Shown here in pieces: positions 43,882 to 52,559 of a stretch of 64,000 nt of DNA (within the stretch, counting starts at the first letter, position 1; every line of letters starts with the position of its first letter). Below the pieces are notes generated by a model. That model was not told the origin of the DNA. It saw only the letters and a list, made by a program, of their open reading frames with translations, and did not search any database. Both the position numbers and the translations under genes were made by a program. This stretch comes from Fulvivirga marina (GTDB lineage Bacteria; Bacteroidota; Bacteroidia; Cytophagales; Cyclobacteriaceae): contig NZ_JAEUGD010000031.1 in assembly GCF_016775155.1 (NCBI RefSeq), forward strand, positions 124,001-188,000, given 5' to 3'.

Positions 43882-44319
43882 ATGGCTATGTTTAAGAATC
43901 ATAAAGATAATAAAGTGTCTCAGGACCTTATCAACTCCAATAATATCATTGGTAAGGGGAGCACTTTTAATGGAAATATAGATACTTATGGCAATCTTAG
44001 AGTAGAAGGAAGAATTATTGGTAATATTCGCTCCAAATCAAAAATCGCCGTAGGTCAATCAGCTGTCATAGATGGTAATATTCTGGCCCAGGTTGCAGAA
44101 CTCGAAGGCGAAGTTAAAGGGTCCGTTGAAGTAACGGATGTCCTTATTTTAAAACCCACTTGCAGTATCTCTGGTGATATAATTGCTAACAAGCTAGTAG
44201 TAGAAGCGGGGGCAAAATTTGATGGAAAATGTAAAATGGGGACTGCCAAAAGCAAGGTTGATTTTGAATCCAAACCGGATGATAAGAAGTCTCCATTAAA
44301 AGCTGCAAGAAACGGCTAA
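43882..44319 (+). CDS. bactofilin-like cytoskeletal protein
   Basis: 145 aa from ATG 43882 (MAMFKNHKDNKVSQ). A TTG at 43852 would extend it by ten residues but gives a poorer start. The core (about residues 30-125) is a right-handed beta-helix typical of bactofilins: IGKGSTFNGNIDTYGNLRVEGRIIGNI, SVEVTDVLILKPTCSISGDI and EAGAKFDGKCKM are recognisable parts. Such proteins polymerise without nucleotides and organise the envelope or cell shape. A strong terminator follows. Confidence 0.9.
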   Translation: MAMFKNHKDNKVSQDLINSNNIIGKGSTFNGNIDTYGNLRVEGRIIGNIRSKSKIAVGQSAVIDGNILAQVAELEGEVKGSVEVTDVLILKPTCSISGDIIANKLVVEAGAKFDGKCKMGTAKSKVDFESKPDDKKSPLKAARNG

Positions 44320-44347
44320 TCAAAATTTAAAATAATCACACATTAGC

Positions 44348-44380
44348 AATGAGGCTGCCAAAAAAGCAGCCTCATTTTTA
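44348..44380 (+). terminator. terminator after the bactofilin gene
   Basis: An 11-bp stem, AATGAGGCTGC (44348-44358) with GCAGCCTCATT (44366-44376), then TTTTATTT on the plus strand. Confidence 0.85.
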
Positions 44381-44395
44381 TTTGTAACCTATAAC

Positions 44396-44866
44396 CTATT
44401 TCACTATCATTCTTCTCAGCACCTTCTGATTTTTAGTATTTACCTCATACAGATAGATCCCTGGCTTCAAATCAGCTATATTCACCTGCAGGGCATAAAT
44501 CCCAGCCCCTTGTTGGCTTTTACCCATAATATCCTTTACCAAATTACCCTGAAGATCTGTAATCGAAATGTTAACTTGAGATTGTTCGGCCAGTACATAA
44601 TGAATTGTAGTCTGGCTACCCGCAGGGTTTGGATAATTCCCTATTAACAAAACAGGCTGCTTTTTAACTGAATTTGAAAATGTCTGTTCCGGGGCACTCT
44701 CTCCATATAAATTAGTTACAGTCATTGGTAATGAAGTCTGGTTTAACCGCGCATCTCCACTGTTCACATACCAGCTTTCGCCATTTTTCTGTCCGGCAGG
44801 AAGCGTTTTAACATCACCTACGTAGTACCAATCAGCCTGAGCTTTGCTATTGTTCAAAGTAAGCAC
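44396..44866 (-). pseudogene. T9SS cargo protein lacking a signal peptide, probably decayed
   Basis: A 156-aa frame starting at GTG 44866. The end is a complete type A T9SS sorting domain (IGNYPNPAGSQTTIHYVLAEQ, in two parts; GIYLYEVNTKNQKVLRRMIVK). The start, MLTLNNSKAQADWYY, looks like the end of a signal peptide (cleavage after AQA), but its hydrophobic core is missing: in this frame a TAA lies four codons upstream of the GTG. In the neighbouring frame ATGGTTATTTTGTGC encodes MVILCLL, as if a base change had split the signal peptide. Without export the T9SS domain is useless, so I treat it as a relic. Confidence 0.6.
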
Positions 44867-45263
44867 AAAATAACCATGTTACTTGAGACCGGTATTTTTA
44901 ATATGAGGGTTAAACAAGCCTACAAGCCATGTCAGGAAGCCTTCTGAAATTCCGGTAAATTAGCCATCAACTCTTTTGCAAGCCTGTGTTTTGTTTAAAT
45001 GAAGGAATTATGAACAAAAAACAGGTAATCTGATGGTCAACAAGTTCTGGATTCACAAAGCTTATTCCACATTTTTATGACACAATAATCCTCAGCTACT
45101 AGGATGAAGTAAGAAAAGAACTTATTTTTAAGTCATCTGGGATAAGTCACAGCTGGATTTTATTTTAAACAAAGCGTACCAGAAACTATTATTAAATATT
45201 TATGAGTCGTGCGCAACCGTTTTATATAAAATTTTGTTTATTTTGTAGTATAAATCTTTTTGT
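44867..45263. other. 397-nt intergenic region
   Basis: AT-rich, no convincing reading frame. Its left part holds the broken signal-peptide remnant described for the T9SS gene. Its right end, just before the ATG at 45264, has TTATTTTG (45238-45245), one mismatch from TAnnTTTG. I see no other structure. Confidence 0.35.
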
Positions 45264-45485
45264 ATGAAAATTGTCGAGCCGTTATCCTTAACAATTGCAA
45301 AAACTCTGGCTGATTTGCTGGAGGATAGTATTTCAAGTATAAGCCTTGATGTATTGGCCTATAAACTTAATGCTACATCGGGAGATGTAAGAAAAGTGAT
45401 CGAAAGCTTTTCTCAAAAAGGGCTGGTCCGATTAGTAGATAATCAAATCTATCTTACCGAAGAAGGGCAGTCTAAAGTGGCATAG
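45264..45485 (+). CDS. small winged-helix-like protein
   Basis: A 73-aa protein whose pattern resembles a small winged helix: helices LTIAKTLADLLED and ISLDVLAYKLN, then VRKVIESFSQKGLVRLVDNQIYLTEEGQSKVA with a beta-wing at the end. This suggests a DNA- or protein-binding adaptor of the MarR/archaeal HTH type. It is 10 nt upstream of the next gene and probably co-transcribed with it. No catalytic motif, and no name can be given. Confidence 0.65.
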   Translation: MKIVEPLSLTIAKTLADLLEDSISSISLDVLAYKLNATSGDVRKVIESFSQKGLVRLVDNQIYLTEEGQSKVA

Positions 45486-45495
45486 TCTCCTTCCC

Positions 45496-46164
45496 ATGAT
45501 ATTCGAAAACCCTTATCTACCTTACCTATTTACCTTTATTGCCGCCTACCCCATCTCAATGCTTGAGTATGGGCACCGGAAATTTAGAAAGAATTACCTA
45601 TTACTTTTTAAAATTTCTTTTCCATTCCATTTATACGGTATAGCACATGGCCTGTTAGCAACATTCATTTATTGGGTATTATTCAAAAAGAATCTACTCC
45701 CTGGGGGAGAAGTAGCGGCCATACTTAACCCATTGACTATCGGATTAGGAATAAAAGGTATTACCAACCTCAATTTTTACAATATTGTATCCTCTAAGGG
45801 AAAAGAACCATCAGATGATAAAGTACAGATCATCCCTGTAGGCCCTAAACTGGTTATGGACTCCATTGAAAAGTATTGTGAAACATTGATCGAAGATAAT
45901 CATGACCATTACCTGGATGCCTATATCCATAAATCAATTGAAGCATTAAGGCAGATTCCGCCGGCAACTATAAGTCAGGAAATTCAAAAGTATTTACCTC
46001 ATAGCCTACCCAAGATTGTAAGGGAAACCTTCATGGAAGAAGTGAAGCAGAACATTGGGGACAACAATGGTGATCTTTATTTTGCTATGAGGCTTTTCGC
46101 TAATCAATATGGCCTTAACCGGTATAAAAAATTTGTGACTCACATCACCCGAAAAAGGCAATGA
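45496..46164 (+). CDS. protein of unknown function with N-terminal membrane segments
   Basis: A 222-aa protein. Residues 7-25 (YLPYLFTFIAAYPISMLEYG) and about 40-65 (FPFHLYGIAHGLLATFIYWVLF) are hydrophobic, so it is probably membrane-associated, with a soluble helical C-terminal part (about 110-222). I recognise no family. Its tight linkage to the winged-helix-like gene suggests they act together (inference). Confidence 0.6.
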   Translation: MIFENPYLPYLFTFIAAYPISMLEYGHRKFRKNYLLLFKISFPFHLYGIAHGLLATFIYWVLFKKNLLPGGEVAAILNPLTIGLGIKGITNLNFYNIVSSKGKEPSDDKVQIIPVGPKLVMDSIEKYCETLIEDNHDHYLDAYIHKSIEALRQIPPATISQEIQKYLPHSLPKIVRETFMEEVKQNIGDNNGDLYFAMRLFANQYGLNRYKKFVTHITRKRQ

Positions 46165-46367
46165 GGAGCGGGCAGAAATTGGCGATCCGATCAATTAACC
46201 ATTACCTCTGGTAACAAAGGTTTTTCTACTCCAGCCCCCCATTTAAGTCTTAATGCTATTGAGTTTCGTTGCTTTTACAAGCTCCTTCTCATTGAAGAAG
46301 GATAAAGGTGGGGTAGCTCTCTATAAGCCTGTATCCAAGCCTGGCGCATGTTAAAGCCCACATAAAC

Positions 46368-46778
46368 CTAGGCTACAGAGTTTTTAGCATCGCCTACCAG
46401 ATAATCAAGCTATGGCCCGATGTGAATATCCATATCATCACCTAATTTAAATGTGGCCAATACGGATATATCCGGATAACCAAGATTAAGCTTATTCTCA
46501 CCTTGAAATCCAAGTACATTGTATTCTGCTTTAACTCCTTTGGTAGAGTAATTTAATTCGGGTTGAATGGCAAACCCGAGAGCAACCATCAATAGGGTAT
46601 AAATAGCGATATGGAATCCCGTCCTCACATTCTCATCTTCCACATCATCTATATGGAAGTTACTTAAGTTCAAACCTCCTTTTATACCTCCTCGCGGTGT
46701 CTGAGCCATTACTGGTGATAGGTGGGCTAAAAGTAGTGTCGTTGAAAGTACTGCCATTCTAAATGGGTTCATAGTCAT
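46368..46778 (-). pseudogene. decayed porin-family outer-membrane beta-barrel gene
   Basis: The start is intact: signal peptide (LSTTLLLAHLSPVMAQ), then GIKGGLNLSNFHIDDVEDENVRTGFH, here as GIKGGLNLSN and RTGFH, and FAIQPELNYSTKGVKAEYN, typical of small Bacteroidota OMP_b-brl proteins of about 200 aa. The frame stops after DMDIHIGP at TAG (46410-46412). Read through the stop, LDYLVGDAKNSVA continues as the expected next strand before a second TAG at 46368-46370. Beyond this, similarity breaks up. A Tyr codon (TAT/TAC) turned to TAG would explain the first stop. Confidence 0.72.
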
Positions 46779-46936
46779 TATACTTTTTGATTATGGAAAT
46801 CAAATGAAACAACTATGCCATATACTCAAAATCTGCACTATTCGCCAATTTCAGCAGATTTTAGGCATATTTAACTACTTTCATTCAGAAAAAAATGTGT
46901 AATGGATTTCCCACCCTGTAGACCTTATCTACAATA

Positions 46937-48718
46937 TCAACCTGAAAGCTTTCGCCACATGGCTACCAGCCATGCTCCTCCTCCGATACTGATTAGGCTT
47001 AGCACTATGGCCGGCATGGTATTTTGATATATCCAATAACCGGAAGCAAACAGTGCACAAAAAACGGTGATACTGCCAATGAACACACTTAATACCTGTA
47101 AGCTCAGGTTGTTTTTGACCTCAGGGATATCAATATTATCATTCTTGGCATTTCTCACTACCGACTCCCACCCCGGGCCAGCAGGCTTTACTTTCAGATA
47201 AAACTCCCTCAGCTTCTCCTTACTGGTAGGTCTGGTAAGCATGGTTGCGACAAACCAAATACCGGTGGTAATGGTAATCCCTAACAACAGTCGGTAATGG
47301 TTAGGTATAGGATCGAACCCAAGGCCTTCATGCACAAATTCAAAATACACTGCTATAAAAAAGGATGCTACCATACCTGCTAACTCCGTGTAGGCATTAA
47401 TTCTCCACCAAAACCAACGTAAAATGAATATGAGGCCTGTACCTGCACCGATTGTCAATAGAATACGGAACGCCTGAATGGCATTTTCAAGGTAGAGTGC
47501 CATAATCGCAGCAAAGACCATCAGTAATACCGTGGAAAGCCTGCCCAGATTTACCATTTCTTTATCAGAAGCTTCCGGGTTCACAAATCGCCTGTAAACA
47601 TCATTAACTACATATGAAGATCCCCAGTTTAGGTGCGTTGAAATAGTTGACATAAATGCGGCTATCAACGAAGCTATTACCACTCCCAACAGACCATGTG
47701 GCAGATAAGTAAGCATGGCCGGATAGGCAAGGTCATGCTGAACTATGCTGGGATCAAGATGTGGAAAAGCTGCCTGAATGGACTCAAGCGTAGGAAAAAC
47801 AACGATGGAAGCCAGAGCAATAATTATCCAGGGCCATGGCCTCAAAGCATAGTGGGCTATGTTAAAAAACAATGTGGCCCCGACGGCATGCTGCTCATTT
47901 TTGGCAGACAGCATCCTTTGTGCAATGTACCCGCCTCCTCCGGGCTCTGCACCAGGGTACCATACGCTCCACCATTGTACCGCCAGCGGTATGATGAACA
48001 AGGGGATCAGGGTTTCTGTATCATTAAAGTCAGGTAGAATATTCAATTTCGGGATCACCGCCTCATGCGAAAGCATATTGGTCATGCCACCAACTTCAGG
48101 AAGGTTTACAATAACATACGAGGCCCAAATGGAGCCGATCATAGCAATAATAAACTGCACAAAATCAGTGATCAAAACACCTTTTAGCCCTCCCAAAGAG
48201 CTATAAATAACCGTAACAACTGAGGCTATAAGCAGAGTTTGTATAGGAGAAAGACTGAGCAAAACCCCTCCTATTTTAATCGCTGCCAGACAGACCGTTG
48301 CCATAATCATAATATTAAAAAACACTCCCAGATAAATGGCCCGGAACCCTCGAAGAAAAGCTGCTGCACGACCGCTGTACCTGAGTTCATAAAACTCGAG
48401 GTCAGTAAGTACTTCTGACCTTCTCCATAATTTGGAATAAACGAAGACCGTAAGCATACCGGTCAGCAAAAAGGCCCACCATTCCCAGTTACCTGACACA
48501 CCATTCTGACGTACGATATCGGTTACGAGGTTGGGTGTATCTGCTGAAAATGTGGTGGCCACCATGGAAACACCCAACAACCACCAAGGCATATTCCGGC
48601 CTGATAAAAAGAATTCGGATACACTGGAACCTGCCTGCCGGGCAACGACAATTCCTATTACCAACGAGATTACAAAAAATGCAATTACGGAGATCCAGTC
48701 AATGGTTTCTAAAATCAT
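46937..48718 (-). CDS. sodium:solute symporter of the GlcNAc locus
   Basis: A 593-aa SSS-family transporter with about 14 helices. It carries SVSEFFLSGRNMPWWLLGVS, SADTPNLVTDIVRQNG, GGLKGVLITDFVQFIIAMIG and AAFMSTISTHLNWGSSYVVND, all SSS hallmarks. It is the last gene of the minus-strand amino-sugar locus, 12 nt after the NagX-like gene, so its likely substrate is N-acetylglucosamine or a related amino sugar imported into the cytoplasm. The substrate is inferred from neighbours only. Confidence 0.9.
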   Translation of the reverse strand: MILETIDWISVIAFFVISLVIGIVVARQAGSSVSEFFLSGRNMPWWLLGVSMVATTFSADTPNLVTDIVRQNGVSGNWEWWAFLLTGMLTVFVYSKLWRRSEVLTDLEFYELRYSGRAAAFLRGFRAIYLGVFFNIMIMATVCLAAIKIGGVLLSLSPIQTLLIASVVTVIYSSLGGLKGVLITDFVQFIIAMIGSIWASYVIVNLPEVGGMTNMLSHEAVIPKLNILPDFNDTETLIPLFIIPLAVQWWSVWYPGAEPGGGGYIAQRMLSAKNEQHAVGATLFFNIAHYALRPWPWIIIALASIVVFPTLESIQAAFPHLDPSIVQHDLAYPAMLTYLPHGLLGVVIASLIAAFMSTISTHLNWGSSYVVNDVYRRFVNPEASDKEMVNLGRLSTVLLMVFAAIMALYLENAIQAFRILLTIGAGTGLIFILRWFWWRINAYTELAGMVASFFIAVYFEFVHEGLGFDPIPNHYRLLLGITITTGIWFVATMLTRPTSKEKLREFYLKVKPAGPGWESVVRNAKNDNIDIPEVKNNLSLQVLSVFIGSITVFCALFASGYWIYQNTMPAIVLSLISIGGGAWLVAMWRKLSG

Positions 48719-48730
48719 GAATAGGGGGTG

Positions 48731-49840
48731 TTAAACTTTGATAATAATATTTCTTTTGTATAAAACCCATGTAGGGATAAACATCACGAGTGTAAAGAGC
48801 ATTGCATAAATAAAGGAGGGCAAATAGGGGTCTGTAATAAAAGATGATAACCCTCCAAAAAGCCACTCTTGTACACTTAGATTTTCTGATAATTTTAAGG
48901 CCACAATCAGACTGGCCATAAGCATAGATAGCATGTATACGAATAAGGCATTCATCCCAAAGGCCTTAAACGGGGTCCAGTATTTGCTACGAAGCATCTT
49001 AACATCAAGAAGCCAATAGAGGAATGCCAGAAAGTGCATGGCTATCCCGCCTGTATAGAGTACATAGGAGCTAGTCCATAAACTCTTATTGATTGGAAAG
49101 AAAAGGCTCCAGAAAAGAGCTACCACAATCAAGATATTAGCCGCGACAAACAATTTGATCAATTTGTCTTGCGGAGTTAAATCCTTATTACTGATCCACT
49201 GACCGGCAACCATCCCTAGCATTCCAGTCACGATAGCTGGCAAAGTACTGAGTACACCTTCCGGGTCCCATGTTTTAGTCACCGTCCACATATGTCCCTG
49301 CAATAACATTGAGTCTATCCATGCGGCAAGATTTGCTCCTCGCTCAAGACTTCCCGTATCCACACCCGGTACAGGTATGATCAGGAACATCAACCAATAA
49401 ATGAGTAAAATTATACTGCCTATAGCGATCTGGGTTTTACGATTAGTTTTTAGGAAAACAACAGCACAAACCAAAAACACAATGGCTATTCTCTGAAGCA
49501 CACCAGGAATCCTTAGTTCGTACAAATCAAAATATGGAAATGCATTTAAGAAGAGGCCTATTAAAAAAAGGGTGACACTCCTCTTGATAATATGCTGTAT
49601 TACTTTCTTATGGTTTTCTTTCTGATTGGCCACACGGCCAAGCGAAAGGCAAATGGCAACGCCCACTATGAACAGGAAAAACGGAAACACCAGATCAGTA
49701 AGTGTGCAGCCATGCCAGCTCGCGTGTAAGAGTGGCGGATAAACCGTAGACCATGATCCTGGGTTGTTGACCACGATCATGGCTGCTATGGTTATTCCAC
49801 GAAACACGTCTAAAGAAAGTAATCTGTTACTCTTGCTCAA
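48731..49840 (-). CDS. nagX: NagX-like membrane acyltransferase (HGSNAT family)
   Basis: A 369-aa polytopic inner-membrane protein, relative of heparan-alpha-glucosaminide N-acetyltransferase. The start RLLSLDVFRGITIAAMIVVNNPG, followed by HASWHGCTLTDLVFPFFLFIVGV, is diagnostic, with the His of the transferase motif. About ten helices are expected. NagX is a known member of GlcNAc operons in other bacteria, possibly acting in transport or modification of GlcNAc. The start overlaps the GH20 stop by 14 nt. Confidence 0.85.
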   Translation of the reverse strand: MSKSNRLLSLDVFRGITIAAMIVVNNPGSWSTVYPPLLHASWHGCTLTDLVFPFFLFIVGVAICLSLGRVANQKENHKKVIQHIIKRSVTLFLIGLFLNAFPYFDLYELRIPGVLQRIAIVFLVCAVVFLKTNRKTQIAIGSIILLIYWLMFLIIPVPGVDTGSLERGANLAAWIDSMLLQGHMWTVTKTWDPEGVLSTLPAIVTGMLGMVAGQWISNKDLTPQDKLIKLFVAANILIVVALFWSLFFPINKSLWTSSYVLYTGGIAMHFLAFLYWLLDVKMLRSKYWTPFKAFGMNALFVYMLSMLMASLIVALKLSENLSVQEWLFGGLSSFITDPYLPSFIYAMLFTLVMFIPTWVLYKRNIIIKV

Positions 49841-52544
49841 GTGATGTCCGCTCCTTAAAATTTTTATCTACAAGTACCAATTTTGCAAAACCTGCGGGCA
49901 TATGAAAAACCGAGAGATTCATATAATCAAAATAGCGATATTGATGATATACATCGTCTCTGTCATTCACGCAAAGGTCAAGGCCCATCACCAATTCGTC
50001 TTTTGGCGACTTCCCGATCTCTTTCCAGCTAATAGCTACTTCCACCTGGTACCCCTGATCTTTATCCGAAGGGTCATTCACAGTACCTGACACCTTCACC
50101 GCGGTTTTTGCATTGCCATTCCAACTGTTGTTGTATTCGCCATTCTTCAAACTTCCGCGATCATCAATAATAGCATTCATCACGTTAACATGGTATGCCA
50201 GATCATCATCTTTCCAATCTTTGGTCTGATCAAAATCCGTATCAAGCAAAAACTCGATACCATCATCCATATGAAGACCTTCTTTATCTCGTGAATTGGC
50301 AAGTGCCTGTAAATTAGAATTCTCAACCTTGAAGGCAAAATACAGGTTCTTTTTATCCCACTTTATCGCAAACTGGCATGTATCACTCCAGTTCAGGTGT
50401 TTTGATGGAACGAAGTAATTCCAGGTAACATCTTTCCAGTCAGACAGTTCCCCATCAACTGTAACGTTATCCTCAACCCGATAGGCTGCAAGCACTCCTG
50501 AACTCCTTTTGACCAACTGCTTGATGGAACCAACTACCTGTAAGTCGGTTCTTCCACCCTGCTCACGGCTTTGCTCCAATTTAGCCATTGCACTGTTATA
50601 GTTATTCAGCTGGCTCATTACATCACCTTCGTTCAACTTACCGTCTAAAGCATCAAGTCCAATTTTCGCTATGGCTGATAGGTTAGCAGACAAGTCATTT
50701 ACCGACCAAAGCACCGGAGATCTAGCAATTACAGGAGTTAATTTCTCATGGTTCTCCTTCCATAGCTGAAGCCATTTCCTGATTTCTTCTTCGGTTTCGC
50801 TTTTACCATTAAGATAATCCACCACCAGTCTTCCAAACACTCTGGCATCTGGTGCATCAGCAATGGCAGCATCCGCAAAAAGAACAAATGGAGAATAAGT
50901 CTTGTACATAGCACCTCCCGGGTTTCTTCTGTAACCCTTTAATGGTTCCACCACATTTGACAGTACCTTCAATGCCGTTACATCCTGCTGCATGGCAAGG
51001 TTGCGTAGTATTACATCGCGGTTCCTGATATGTGTAAGTTCATGTTCTTCAAGCAATAAGCTTATTTCTCCCATTCTTTCATACATGCTATCCACATCCC
51101 TCACTTCTGCAGGAGACCATAAGCGCTCAGCAATAGCAGCCGTTCTGGGCCAAATCCTGGAATCTACAGTGGTAGGTGTCACCAATTCACTCCACATAGT
51201 AGCCTCACCTCCGAGTATATTTTTCTTCTGCTCATCTGTAAGCCTGGAGTTTGCGGGTATAGGATCATTCAGATAGTGCTTGTAGGCAGGTTTCATCAGA
51301 TCGATATAGTACCCGTTAGACAAAATGGTTTTATAACCGAGGCTGGCGGCTTCAGCCAAACCCTCCTGACCTCTCCACGAATGTATAATTGCATTTTTTG
51401 GCAGATCCGGCTGTAAAATTTCGTCCCAGCCTACCATTTTCTTATTCTGCTTATCCAGCACCTTTAATAATCGCTTATTGAAATAGTTCTGAAGTTCATG
51501 ATTATCCTTTATTCCATTTTTCTTCATAAACTTCTGGATATCCTGATTATGATCCCAGTGATGTCCTTCATTCTCGTCTCCACCGATATGGAAATAGCTA
51601 TCAGGGAACAATGCTGCCATCTCCGTGAAAAGATTTCCCAACACCTCATAGGTCTTTTCATTGGTTGGGTCCAGAGTCGGATCAAATATTCCTGAGTTTC
51701 TCTCTATAGAGTAAGGCCCTGGAGCACTTGCCAGCTCTGGAAAAGCAACCAGCCAGCTTGAAGCATGACCAGGAACATCGAATTCAGGATAAACTCTTAT
51801 ACCACGTTCATTGGCATAACGAATGATCTCTTTGATGTCCTGTTGGGTAAAATATTTTCCATCAGAAGCTTTTTCATGAAGTTGCGGGTAGACTTTACTT
51901 TCCACTCTAAAGCCCTGATCATCCACAAGGTGCAGATGAAGCACATTCATTTTGACAGCAGCCATTCCATCCAGGTTGCGTTTAACAACATCTATGGGGT
52001 GAAAATGTCGAGACACATCCATCATCAGACCTCTCCATGGAAACCGAGGCTGATCTTTAATCTCAACCGCTGGAAAATAATAGCCTTCCTCATCTGCCTT
52101 TAACAGTTGAAGAAGGGTCTCCATCCCCCTCAGGGCACCTATATCAGTGATTGCGGATAATACAACCTGATTCTCATTAATGGATAATTGATAAGATTCA
52201 TCTTCACCAAACCGGATTTCTCCCGGACGTTGCGTTTTGATTACCAAACCTGCATCTGCTTTAGGTGCAGGAGTAACAAATTCCTGAGTAAAGAAAAAGC
52301 CTGTCTTCTTATCCAGCCTTCGCAACATCCGTGTCGCCTGTGCAAATAACCTCTCATGGGCTTTACCCTCATGAGTTATGGAAAAATCCTTATTTAATCT
52401 GAATTTCCCCTCCTTTACCTCCACACTGGCCGGATAAGGCATGAGTGTCAGATCGTCGTGGGTGACGCTATCTGTGCCCGAGAAACCTAACCCAGAACCC
52501 AGACACAGTAACATCACGATTAAACTCCGTTTTATATTCATCAA
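49827..52544 (-). CDS. beta-N-acetylhexosaminidase, GH20
   Basis: A 905-aa exported hydrolase that removes terminal GlcNAc from chitin oligomers or glycans. After the signal peptide comes a GH20b domain (about 35-160). The catalytic TIM barrel follows, beginning FPWRGLMMDVSRHFHPIDVVK, in which the Asp-Glu pair lies in SYFHIGGDENEG (near residue 320) and a conserved Trp in NAIIHSWRGQEG. The C-terminal 200 residues (VDGELSDWKDVTW ... DDGIEFLLDTDFDQ) form a CBM9-like sugar-binding domain. It lies 15 nt after nagB. Confidence 0.94.
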   Translation of the reverse strand: MMNIKRSLIVMLLCLGSGLGFSGTDSVTHDDLTLMPYPASVEVKEGKFRLNKDFSITHEGKAHERLFAQATRMLRRLDKKTGFFFTQEFVTPAPKADAGLVIKTQRPGEIRFGEDESYQLSINENQVVLSAITDIGALRGMETLLQLLKADEEGYYFPAVEIKDQPRFPWRGLMMDVSRHFHPIDVVKRNLDGMAAVKMNVLHLHLVDDQGFRVESKVYPQLHEKASDGKYFTQQDIKEIIRYANERGIRVYPEFDVPGHASSWLVAFPELASAPGPYSIERNSGIFDPTLDPTNEKTYEVLGNLFTEMAALFPDSYFHIGGDENEGHHWDHNQDIQKFMKKNGIKDNHELQNYFNKRLLKVLDKQNKKMVGWDEILQPDLPKNAIIHSWRGQEGLAEAASLGYKTILSNGYYIDLMKPAYKHYLNDPIPANSRLTDEQKKNILGGEATMWSELVTPTTVDSRIWPRTAAIAERLWSPAEVRDVDSMYERMGEISLLLEEHELTHIRNRDVILRNLAMQQDVTALKVLSNVVEPLKGYRRNPGGAMYKTYSPFVLFADAAIADAPDARVFGRLVVDYLNGKSETEEEIRKWLQLWKENHEKLTPVIARSPVLWSVNDLSANLSAIAKIGLDALDGKLNEGDVMSQLNNYNSAMAKLEQSREQGGRTDLQVVGSIKQLVKRSSGVLAAYRVEDNVTVDGELSDWKDVTWNYFVPSKHLNWSDTCQFAIKWDKKNLYFAFKVENSNLQALANSRDKEGLHMDDGIEFLLDTDFDQTKDWKDDDLAYHVNVMNAIIDDRGSLKNGEYNNSWNGNAKTAVKVSGTVNDPSDKDQGYQVEVAISWKEIGKSPKDELVMGLDLCVNDRDDVYHQYRYFDYMNLSVFHMPAGFAKLVLVDKNFKERTSLEQE

Positions 52545-52559
52545 TAGTTCAGTCTACAA

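Noticed and set aside
47696-48206. Plus-strand frames opposite the second symporter
   Set aside because: Antisense shadows with low-complexity translations.
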